A program made the position numbers and the translations under genes. A DNA stretch of 64,000 nt from Thelonectria olida (lineage: Eukaryota > Ascomycota > Sordariomycetes > Hypocreales > Nectriaceae), in contig JAGPYM010000009.1 of the NCBI GenBank assembly GCA_020736575.1, positions 496,001 to 560,000 of the forward strand. The letters are read 5' to 3'. Position 1 is the first letter of the stretch, and every line of letters begins with the position of its first letter. Below, one piece after another: positions 1 to 9,777 of the stretch. The notes below the pieces were generated by a model, which saw only the letters and a program-made list of their open reading frames with translations, did not search any database and was not told the DNA's origin.

Positions 1-2484
1 GAGCCGCAGTGGTTCGCATGGAGTGGCCAGGGGTAAACCAAGGCAAACAAGAACGGTGAGACGAACCACAGCTCAACAAGCACTTGCTTGATGATGATTG
101 ATGAATGAACGTTTGAGCGGCTGACGGTGGCGCCTGGAGCCTGGAGTCTGGAGCTTCCCGCGACAAGGCATCCAGACTATGCCCAAGATGCGCGCTCAGT
201 GCATGCACGTCTCCATCGTTGCTCATCCCTTGCATTCCGACTCTGGTGTTGTCAGGCTACCTAAGGCAGTGTTAGAGGTGTGTTTTTTTACTCGCTGGAT
301 GGGTGGAAAGGAATGAATTGCTGCGACACGAAAATACTTCGTAAATAGGGACCCCACTGGAGCGCGGGAGCTGAGTGTCGACGCGCAGAGCGGAACCTCC
401 CTTGCGGAGTGCGTTGTGTCAATACCCCGGAGACACGTGTGAAATACGACCGATGAATCAAAGCGAGCGATCATCATGTCCGCCGTTGACGGCGTGAACT
501 CTGCATCGCAAGCCCAGGCTCTATTCGCAGGTATGTACCGGTATTTCGTGATGAGTGTCTCAATGTCAAAGACATGTGTCGGAAGCTTGAATGAGCACAA
601 AGAAACCCGGCAATGACAAAATGCGATGAACAGTGTGCTTTCCCGATTCGGATGGTACCTAATGCTCTCTCTGTCAACATATCCACCGCCTTCCCTCACC
701 CATGCACCTTCCACCACAAGCATCACCCACCACCCCTCCCTCCCTCCTTCCCGTCTCTTTGAGGCGCAGGACGGGCTGGGAAGGAGGCTTCTTAGGTAAC
801 ACTCCCAGGTACCTGTAGTTACAACCTGAACCACCTCCCTAGGCCCTCCAACCATGCTTCACGAGGGGGCGTGTGTGGTGTGTCAGAAGGGGAGCCCCGC
901 GGGACATATAAACGGCCAGCATTCCCTCCTCCGGCTGCCGTTTGCCCAATGCCGGCTGGCTTGTCCCTTCCCTCCCCGATGCCTCCGAGAGAGCACCCCT
1001 GAACACCCGACCACCTTTCCCGTACCTGCCGTACAAACCGTATCGCACTTGATCGCGTCGCATCGCGATCGTCACCGTCACGCCTTGGACCATCCCGGCA
1101 CTCTTCACGCTCATCTCAGTCCTCCACCCCGGATCGTGTTATTGCACTCCGATTTTCCCCTCCTAAACAACTCTCAGTCAGCAATCCCCTTGTTCCTGTA
1201 GTCCCGATTCATGGGGTTTTGTGGTTAATCCTTCACCAACCACGCTATTCACCCACCCATTCCCGCTTACACCAAGCTCGTCATCCCCGGAATAAGCTTG
1301 TCCGGGCTAGGAACTTGAAAGGAGGAAAGAGTAACAGGTTTAAGAAGGCAGCGACGAACTTGGCAGAGATACAAGAGAAGCCGGTCCTCTCTTTTCAACA
1401 GCTAAGGTAGGGCAACACTCTTGCTTGCATCTCGCCGGTGAATAGAAGCCTTCCCTCCCTTCCGGATCTCTTTGATCTCAAGCCATCTGTCTGCCTTCCT
1501 TATTACAGCTCCTCCACCACGCCCAACGCCAGGCCTTCCCTTCTTGTCCAGCCATCATTCCCATCTGCAGCAGGCCGACTGCGCCACATCCACGTTACCG
1601 ATTTGCCTCTTTGTGGGACGCAAGGCAATCAAGGGGAGACTACAATTCACCATCAAAGGAAAAGTACACACTCTCCCTTCTGACCCTTCTAAGTTGCAGG
1701 TTGGGTACTTGGCGCTTACGCGAACCAATCTCGGGTACGAAGTAACTTCAACCCCACCTAACTTCACGTCGACCAAACCACCTACCATCATCCCACAGCT
1801 CAGAGACGCGGGCCGGTGATTCCCTGCATCGAGCTTATTGGCGGTCGATATTTGGTTCAGGCTACAGTTGTCTGTCTCCAAACCGACTTTTGTTGCACAT
1901 TCGTTGCAACATAAGTCAGGTATTCGATCGGAGGCTATTTTTCTTGGCCAGAATCTAATCGTGGCGGGGTGCCTGGTCCGCCTGGTCCTGACGGTGGTCC
2001 CGGTGGGCTGGACAGACGTCAACGGATACTGTCCATAACTCCCTATTGCCACCAAAAGTAGCAGCACAACTGATCCTCAAGATACTGGGTGCATCTGTTA
2101 TACTGCGCGACATATCTTCAAGTACTGCGCACCACGTCGGTCAGGTCCTGGTTCGATCCAAAGAAAACACGCGCACGCACCGGCGACTAACACGGCCCAA
2201 TCCGTTTATCACTCAACGGCCCCCAGTCTTGGTACGGTGCGGCGAGAGACATTTTCTTCAGCCTGTGGCCAATTAAAAGGTGTATCATTTGCGAGGCTAC
2301 CTACGCATTGAACCACCTCTCATAAAGCCAAGGCGGGACAATTATCGACACTCGTGTTGCTGGTTGCCTCAGATTATAAGTCGTCCACTTCGCGTCACTC
2401 CCAAGCACCTGACTAACCGGGCCCGCGCCGCGCTGCCCCACACATATTAAATCACCACCGTCCGCCTCCAGCTACCACAAAAAA
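1..2484. other. Intergenic stretch, no supported gene
   Basis: About 2.5 kb before the NC2-alpha gene. Several open frames exist on both strands, the longest being 210 codons on the minus strand at 223-855. None shows a recognisable domain, a plausible splice structure or a protein-like composition. Short CCTAAGG/CTTAGGTA-type palindromic words occur near 257-266 and 791-815. The last 100 bases probably form the promoter and leader of the downstream gene. A non-coding RNA cannot be excluded. Confidence 0.5.
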
Positions 2485-3486
2485 ATGTCGGCCGACAACA
2501 CTTACTACGCGCCCAAGAGCCCGAACCTCTCATTGTTGGATTCGGTCTGCCCCACTACTGATCCCGCACCGCAACAACCTCTCCATCGTCCACAAGCCGC
2601 TGGCAGCCACCAAGGCCTCGAGTATAAAGAAAACCCATTTGCCTACACCCACCGTCCAACTTCTTTCTCTTCCGACCTTCCACCTTTTGAATACCACCAC
2701 CACGACAACCATCAACAATCACAGTACCAGACACACGCTTACCCCCCGTTACAACCTCCACAAGCTTCGACAACGGCCAGCCACCAGACTTATTTTCCAA
2801 CTGCACAGCAGAAATACCTTCCTCCTAGCCCCGAACGAAGCATTCCTCCTCCCACCTACAGGTCGTACCCTGTTCAATACGCACACGTCCAACAATACCC
2901 GGAACCAGTGTACGGGCTAGCGAACGCAACGCAAAATTCGCATACTGGTGTGGCACAACTTCACACTGATAATTGGGAGCCGTCGGCAGACGCGCCTCGA
3001 TTACACACGCCTCGATCGAGCTCCGACGCGCCAGCACCATCTCAGAAGGTGATCAAAGCACGCCGAAGGTCGGAAATGCCTCCCCGCAGAGCTCCCCCGC
3101 CCCCGGCGCCGGAAATCGAGCCATCGCCTGTCAAGACCAAGTTTCCCACCGCTAGAATCAAGAGAATCATGCAGGCAGACGAGGAAGTGGGAAAGGTTGC
3201 CCAACAGACTCCGATTGCCGTTGGCAAGGCTCTCGAGCTATTCATGATCCAGATGGTCAGCAAGAGCGCTGATATTGCAAAGGACAAAGGGTCGAAGCGA
3301 GTGACCGCTTCGATGCTCAAGCAAGTAGTCGAGGAGGATGACCAGTGGGACTTTTTGCGTGACATTGTGAGTCGCGTCGAAAACGAGAAGGAGGGCAAGG
3401 CAAAGGCCAAAGCCGAGAGCTCCAGTGACGAAGAGATGGTCGAACCTAAGAAGCGGACCAGGGGAGGGAGGAAGAAGAAAGTCTGA
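2485..3486 (+). CDS. bur6: NC2-alpha (Bur6/DRAP1-type) histone-fold subunit
   Basis: Single-exon gene of 333 aa, likely the alpha subunit of negative cofactor 2. In the family this subunit pairs with NC2-beta, binds TBP on promoter DNA and represses or tunes RNA polymerase II initiation in the nucleus. The histone fold lies near residues 221-300: it opens with PTARIKRIMQ, continues with DEEVGKVAQQTP and the ALELFMIQMV helix, and ends in WDFLRDIV, which matches the NC2-alpha pattern better than NF-YC or Dpb3. Residues 1-210 are rich in Pro, Gln, His and Tyr and look disordered. The tail after residue 300 is a Lys/Glu-rich stretch ending in RGGRKKKV, a possible nuclear signal. The start follows an A-rich run and is the first ATG of the frame. 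The long N-terminal extension is the odd feature; family members in yeast and animals carry the fold close to the N-terminus. Confidence 0.85.
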   Translation: MSADNTYYAPKSPNLSLLDSVCPTTDPAPQQPLHRPQAAGSHQGLEYKENPFAYTHRPTSFSSDLPPFEYHHHDNHQQSQYQTHAYPPLQPPQASTTASHQTYFPTAQQKYLPPSPERSIPPPTYRSYPVQYAHVQQYPEPVYGLANATQNSHTGVAQLHTDNWEPSADAPRLHTPRSSSDAPAPSQKVIKARRRSEMPPRRAPPPPAPEIEPSPVKTKFPTARIKRIMQADEEVGKVAQQTPIAVGKALELFMIQMVSKSADIAKDKGSKRVTASMLKQVVEEDDQWDFLRDIVSRVENEKEGKAKAKAESSSDEEMVEPKKRTRGGRKKKV

Positions 3487-5073
3487 GTGTAAAGGTTGGT
3501 GGCTTTGGTGTCGGATACAGAATCTATGGGATGGATGTCTTTCATGAAAGAAATGATTGAGGATGGGACGGCGTTCACGGGGCATACACTTCGGCGTTGG
3601 GCGCTCAGAGCGTGTTGCGCTAAGAGGATGCACCCTCTTGGGCTGGATTTGGAGGCACTTTGTCTTGATTTTATGTAGAAGGTTTCTCCCCACGATCTTC
3701 TGTCGGAGCAATCTCTAAGACAGATGTATTACATGTGCGGTTGATGAATTTACTACTCGGGATAGACGCTCGAGTATTGTTAACTATTGATCTTGTTTGC
3801 TCAGTGTGGGAATTATGTTGTGAGAATTCTTGTTATACTTTTACTATTTCGGGTATATTGTGTGTCGGGAATGTCAACTTGGAGGCAAGTGCTCCTATCT
3901 TAAGGGCATCAACATCGCTCAGAGTTCTGATTATCTTCTCACGACTGGATAGTGGCTATCCATGCACATGTAGATGAAGCTCTAGCATCTGCAAATCTAA
4001 CCTAGCAAGCATCTTTACGCTCTAATATTGTGCCTTTGAACCCCGTCCTATGACATGCTAAAATTCCAAAATTGTCAGTTCGCCTACCCTACAGTAAAAA
4101 CTCGCTCACTGGTTGAATGTTTGTGTATGTCAAACAACCAAAGCCAATTAAGGCACCACATGGACACAACGTGCGAATAGGTTCTGATTGAATGCAGGTT
4201 TGGATGAGGTACAACACCGTACATGCATCTCGTCGAGGGGTAGATGCACTGTTGACGTACCAGACAGCTAGCTGGCGGGCGAAGCCGAATCTTCACCGAC
4301 GTTAAGTTGTGACTAAAAAACGTGCATGGCTCGCAGGTGAGCTTGTCAGGTTGCGAAACAGGGTCCTTTCTCTACCAACACTGAAGAATAAACAGTAACC
4401 AGGTATGCAGTAGGCAGCCATCACATAGGTAGGTAAATAGCGATGATACAGAGTCATGTTCTCCGTCCGTTGTGGACAGAACATGTCCTCCTCTTTGCAG
4501 CAAGTATAATAATACGGATCCGGCCCATCTCCGAACTGTCCAACGAGGTCTCAAGAAGCTGCATGTGTGGAAACATTTCCACCATGGGGAAAGGGTGATC
4601 TCCTCCACAGGCCGCCTAGGGGATTTTAGGGGGCTGTAAGGGGCCATGCCGTAGCGGGTTCGTGCAGTCCGTACAGGGGGTTCGTCTCCTGGAACTGAGG
4701 CGGGCTTCAAGCCCAGGTGTCCACTCCATACGCGGGCCGTTTTCCTGCAGTCCACGGGTCTGCCTTAGGTAAGGCAAGTGGCCGAGCGGCCTATGACACT
4801 GTCTCGAGACCTCCACCGATTCTTTGGCACTGGCCCCCCAAGGGAGCAAGGGATCTCCTCCTGCGGATACAGTTACCTCCCACCAGCGAGCAGAGACGAA
4901 TCCAACTTCCTCCCAATGCGAATACCCCGTTCTCGTTCTTATTTCCCGTCAACCTCCGCCTGCGCTTATACCTCCCGTCCGTTCGTTACCGTCCAAGAAT
5001 AAACAACCAGTCGAAGCTAGATGAGGCACCGCCAGCTGCTTCTCATTGCTGCTCGCTCCCCTGCGTAACCCAA
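3487..5073. other. Intergenic stretch, downstream of bur6 and upstream of pik1
   Basis: About 1.6 kb without a supported gene. It contains a perfect inverted repeat of seven bases around GG at 4761-4776 (TGCCTTA then TAAGGCA) and a TAGGTAGGTA word near 4428-4436. The frame of pik1 exon 1 stays open upstream to about 4717, but it holds no ATG before 5074, so this part is read as promoter and 5' leader. Confidence 0.5.
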
Positions 5074-8000
5074 ATGTCGTGGGACTTGCTTCAGAGATTC
5101 CTCGAGTCCGACGTCTTCAACTCCAACCCCTTTCTCTCCGTATCGTACCTCTCGTGAGTCCACTCGCCTGTTTTCTATCGCCATGAAAGGCCATGGTCTC
5201 TCACGATGTTTTTCTCTGCCCCATGGCCTCTAGCCTGTTCCTTTAAATCTGCATGCAGCTTCCATCCTCACCGAATCGTGGCTTGTTGCAGTTGCTAATG
5301 CCACCTGTCGCGCCCGCAGCCGTTACGCCGACCACGTTGGAATTCACTATGTTCTCTGCAACAAGTTGCGCCAGTTCCCCTACGAGGATATCGAATTCTT
5401 CCTGCCGCAGCTATGTCACCTAATAATCAGCGTCAACAATGAGTCAATGGCCCTCGAGGAGTTTTTATTGGACCTGTGTGAGGAGTCCGTTACAGCCGCT
5501 TTATTGGTATGCCGAGCCTCCGGAAATCCTTTATGCGCGGGCCGTCGCTTCAAGTTGGAAGAGTAGCTAACCTGCGTCAACTAGACATTCTGGCTCTTTC
5601 AGACGTATCTCCATGATCTCGCCTCGAACCCGTCATCCGAAGCCTTTCAGACATGCCGCCGAGTGTATAATAAGGTTCAGCACATCGTCTTTGGCTTGGC
5701 CGACACCGCTCGCAATGAGAAGATCAAGGAGAATGTGCTGCCCGTCACTGTGCTGTCCAGTTTCGTCCTCGCCAGTGTCGCCTTGCCTATGTTTCCCAGA
5801 TGGGCTGGTCCTCTCGCCGTCGCGCAGGCGCGCAAGCCTCAGCCATTGATCGACCTCGCCCAGGAGGCCAAGGAGAACACCAGACCCACCCGAGCGAATA
5901 CAGTGAACTCGGCCAGCACCCGATCGAGGCGCGTACGGGATACTGGGAGAACGTTTAGTGCGCCGGATCCCAAAGGCTCAAGGGGTCCGTCGAGGGACCC
6001 ATCGAGGGAACCCCCAAAGATCCGGACTGACTCGCCGGTTGAACGCCTCCCGATCTCGAGATCAAGGACTCCCGTGGACACGAAAAGAGCGTCTGCCATG
6101 GAGATGAGGTCGTTGGAAGCTAGCCTTAGCACATCATCCCTCCCCCTGCCGTCCCCGCGGCCCCCAACGAGGCCGACGACACCAGCACCGGCATCGGCAG
6201 GAGTGTCACCAAGGGTGGGTGAGCTGACAGGAAGGCATTCAAACCATTCAAAAGCCCTTCTCGGCGTGACCGAACTATCGCCGATCCAGAAGACGAAACT
6301 TTTGCGACAGCACTATTTCAGATCCCAGACTCAATTCCTTAGCGCCCTGGAAGGCATTTCGAATCGCCTGGTTCTCGTACCGAAGCCTGCCCGTATGAGC
6401 GCCCTACGAGCAGAACTCGCGTTGATATCCCAGGATCTTCCCGCCGAGGTCGATATTCCTGTTATTTGTCCTCCAACCCTGGTGAACGGAGCACCTGGGA
6501 AAAGCCAGCATCATAGGATCGTTCGTGTGAACCCTGCCGAGGCCACAGTATTGAACAGTGCCGAGAAGGTGCCATACTTAATCATGGTGGAGGTTCTTAG
6601 GGATGACTTCTCATTTGACCCGGATACCCCTGACAATCAGCGTCTACTGAGCTCTCTGCTGAGCGGCGCTGCCAACTCGAAGCGAATATTCGACTTGTCA
6701 GACTCGCCACGAATGTCGCCAACTGTGAGAGCCCCAGAGCCCGTGGCCGATAGCGTTTTTGAACCTGCGTCTGGTGACCTGGGCAGTTCCCCTCTTCTTA
6801 GAGGCTCTGAGGATGATTCTGGCAACTACTTTCCACGAGCGAACCATCATCGTCTTAATCAGCGCGTGCCCAGTGGAACGACGACTACTCCTGTAAATAC
6901 AGAAATGGGAACGCCCAGATCTTCAGGGACAATAACCTCTAGGTCCACTAGCCCAGGCCCTCTTTCTCGAAGGATGACGCTGCCGATTCAGCGGAATGCC
7001 CCTGCGGACCAGCCTGACTTTTCGGCGCTGGCGACTCATATGAGAACGGCATCCCAGATGCTTGCACAACTTGAAGCCACAAGCGGAAAGCGCCCGAAGC
7101 AAGAAGTGGCGGCAATCAGAGCCAAGATCATTGCCAGCATGCAGAGCTTGGAGGAGCAGAGCTTCGATACGGATGAGCAAGGGCCGACTTTTGACACCAT
7201 CATGGCACGGGCAAGCACGACTCCCATCGTGCCGACGAATCCAGACTTAGAAGAGGATGCGGTGATCGACTCTAACCTCAATGCGAGTGCTGGTCGAGAC
7301 CGAATGGAGAACGATATCAAGACTGGTGGTGTCCAGCGCAGGGGTGACCGTGACGATCCTAGTGCGGCTATTTTTGGCGAGGCTTGGGAAGCCAAGAAGG
7401 AACGTATTCGCAAGTCGTCGCCGTACGGCTGGATGAAAAATTGGGATCTGGTTAGCGTTATTGTGAAGACTGGTGCAGACCTGCGACAAGAGGCATTCGC
7501 TTGCCAGCTGATTGACGTGTGCCACAAGATTTGGGTCGATGCGAAAGTCGACGTCTGGGTCAAGCGCATGCGCATCTTGGTGACTGGCGAGTCTGGTGGC
7601 CTAGTCGAGACTATCACCAGCGGAGTTTCGCTGCACTCGCTGAAGCGAAGTCTCACGCTGGCATCGATCGAATCCGGCAAGAACCCGCGGCACCGCATTG
7701 CCACGCTGAGGGACCACTTCCTCCAGGCATTCGGAAAGCCTGAAAGCAAGCCGTTCAAAGCAGGCGTGGACGCGTTCAAGAGGTCTCTCGCGGCGTACAG
7801 CATCATCTCGTACATCTTGCAACTCAAGGACCGGCACAATGGAAATGTGTTGGTTGACAGTGAGGGCCACGTTGTCCACATTGACTTTGGCTTCATGTTG
7901 TCCAACTCTCCTGGATCAGTTGGCTTTGAGGCTGCTCCTTTCAAGCTGACGCATGAGTACGTTGATGTTTTGGGCGGGCTGGGCTCGCCTGACTACGAGG

Positions 8001-8393
8001 ATTACAAGAAGTTGTGCAAGCAAGCTTTCCAAGGTAATTCACTATTGTACTGTACTATTCCTTTTCTATGAAGACGCTCTAACGTTGCATAGCGCTGCGC
8101 CGTTCTGCCGACAACATCATCGACATGGTGGCCATGATGGGCCATGACTCTAGCATGCCATGTTTTGCGGTGGGAGTTGCTCAGGTCACGAGCACTCTAC
8201 GACAACGATTCCAGCTCCATCTGAGCGCTGACGACGCGGAACAATTTGTCGAGACTGACCTCGTCGCCAAGTCTTTTGGCAGCTACTACACTCGACTGTG
8301 AGTACTCGTTGACCCACTCGGAAAACTTGGCCAGTTGACTGACTCCGTTCCAGCTACGATACTTTCCAATACCGCACGCAGGGTATATACTAA
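5074..8393 (+). CDS. pik1: Phosphatidylinositol 4-kinase Pik1 (PI4K-beta type)
   Basis: Makes phosphatidylinositol 4-phosphate, in the family at the Golgi and in the nucleus, and so drives secretion. Proposed exons are 5074-5153, 5320-5506, 5585-8033, 8093-8297 and 8354-8393, giving 986 aa. The N-terminal lipid-kinase-unique helical region spans exons 1-3 (GIHYVLCNKLRQFPYEDIEF, then FFLPQLCHL). A long Ser/Pro-rich linker follows. The kinase domain starts near residue 690 (SPYGWMKNWDL, GADLRQEAFACQLI). The catalytic loop DRHNGNVLVD is near 838 and the metal-binding HIDFGF near 855. The last 40-nt exon supplies the C-terminus ending FQYRTQGIY, which matches the conserved Pik1 end and supports the final intron. 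The chosen ATG is the only one in the frame before the helical region. The kinase identity is firm. The first and last introns are inferred from splice signals and restored motifs. Confidence 0.9.
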
Positions 8394-9777
8394 GTGGTTT
8401 CTCTTTTCATCGTTCTCCTGGTCTAGCTCGATGGGAGGATGCGAGTTTGGAGATAACGTGACGACACGACGGAGGAGATCAGCATTTGTGAAATCTGAAT
8501 TGCATTTAGGGGCGCAGGAGTTGCGGACGAAATAGACACGGCCTGGATTTTGAGGGTATTGGACGGACTCCCTGACGAAGTGCTCATTGGCTGCTAGAGA
8601 AAACGAGAAGAAGGGCTCTCTGTCAGGATGAAAGAGGGGGACAATATTATCTCGGAAAGGCAACGAAAAAAATGGAGGAGGTTCATGCCATGCGAGTGGC
8701 GGGATAGTGGTTTCGACTGAGACAACAGGAGCCAACTATCTTATGTATGTTGACGATGCTGAAGTGCCTAGTGTATTACCTCGGACGCACCTGTTATGAC
8801 TACCTATGACTGCTTGTATTGTACTTGGTGTACCTGGCACAACACGGCCTGTCTGTTTCTACCTATATTGTTCAACTCAGTCCCTGTGGCCGAGGCCTCG
8901 GACAGCCAGTGTATCCAGGTCGGGTCCAAAGTGGTGTTCGCCACGAGGATTCGCAAGATCATCTTTGAGCCGTCCCATCATGTAGCATATGTGACAAGGT
9001 AGTCCACTTAGTTGAATGGTCGGTCTTATGTTCCTCGCGATCGGAGTCAAGGTTGACGCTCCAGAGAGGACGTCGGAGAACCTGTGCTTGATCATCCCTT
9101 GCTGAATCTTCTTAACAGAGTTCTAGTGCCATTGCGCGGCACCACAAAGCTCTGGGGATCTGTGTCGCACACAATGTTAGCACTATTCGTCGAGGAAACG
9201 GAGAATAGCATCCCGCGGCGCGCTTCTCTGACGAACCCAGCTGTCCTACCTCGTCTGGGACAGGTGAGAAATAGGACTGGACAAGTTGTTAACGAAGGGG
9301 GAATGGAAATATATATGTCTTCTCTGCCGCATCTACATCACCCTGCCATGTACGAATAAACATGCTGAAACTCTTTACACATGGTTGGAAACTTGAAACT
9401 TTGCCTCAACGTTGAGACTTTATTAAAAATTGCTATGGCCGGCCAATCTCATGAGTTTGCGCGACCTTTTGTAAGCGGTGCTGCGTGATGTTGTTTTGTT
9501 TTCCACTCCCTGTTTTCGTCTTGTGACTGTTCTTGCATGCCGTCCTTTGCCCAGACAAGACCGTTCGTCGTGTTATGTTGTTGATTGTGTTGTTGCTGTT
9601 GTTGTTGCTGCTGTTGTTGTCGTTGTTGTCGTTGTCATTGTTGTTATTGTTGTTGTCGTTGACGCAACATGTTCAGCTGAAAAGATACCAGCGCAGCATC
9701 ATGTTTTCCCTGCAAAAAAGGAGCTGAGTTGTCTTGTACCCACCATATCAACGTGTCGCCCCAACCCGGCTCGGCCC
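8394..9777. other. Intergenic region between convergent pik1 and RING/RS genes
   Basis: About 1.4 kb holding the 3' ends of two converging genes. No supported coding region is seen. A TTG/CAA trinucleotide array at 9576-9661 is listed separately. The 137-codon frame at 9478-9891 is mostly poly-valine read out of that array and is not taken as a gene. Confidence 0.55.
9576..9661. repeat. Imperfect TTG (CAA on the minus strand) trinucleotide array
   Basis: Roughly 86 bp built of TTG units with scattered CTG, TCG and TTA variants. It lies about 115 bp past the stop codon of the minus-strand RING/RS gene, so on that transcript it would read as CAA repeats in the 3' untranslated region, if the transcript extends that far. 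Confidence 0.8.

Noticed and set aside
223..855. 210-codon minus-strand open frame
   Set aside because: No domain, no splice context and composition typical of antisense non-coding DNA. Kept only as a low-interest finding.
1555..2067. 170-codon minus-strand frame starting with a hydrophobic, signal-like segment
   Set aside because: The frame starts at GTG rather than ATG, and the remainder lacks protein-like features.
2150..2159. GGTTCGATCC, a match to the tRNA B box
   Set aside because: The flanks do not form a T stem, and there is no A box or acceptor stem at the right distance.
7036..7944. 302-codon frame antisense to pik1
   Set aside because: Shadow of the conserved kinase-coding frame.
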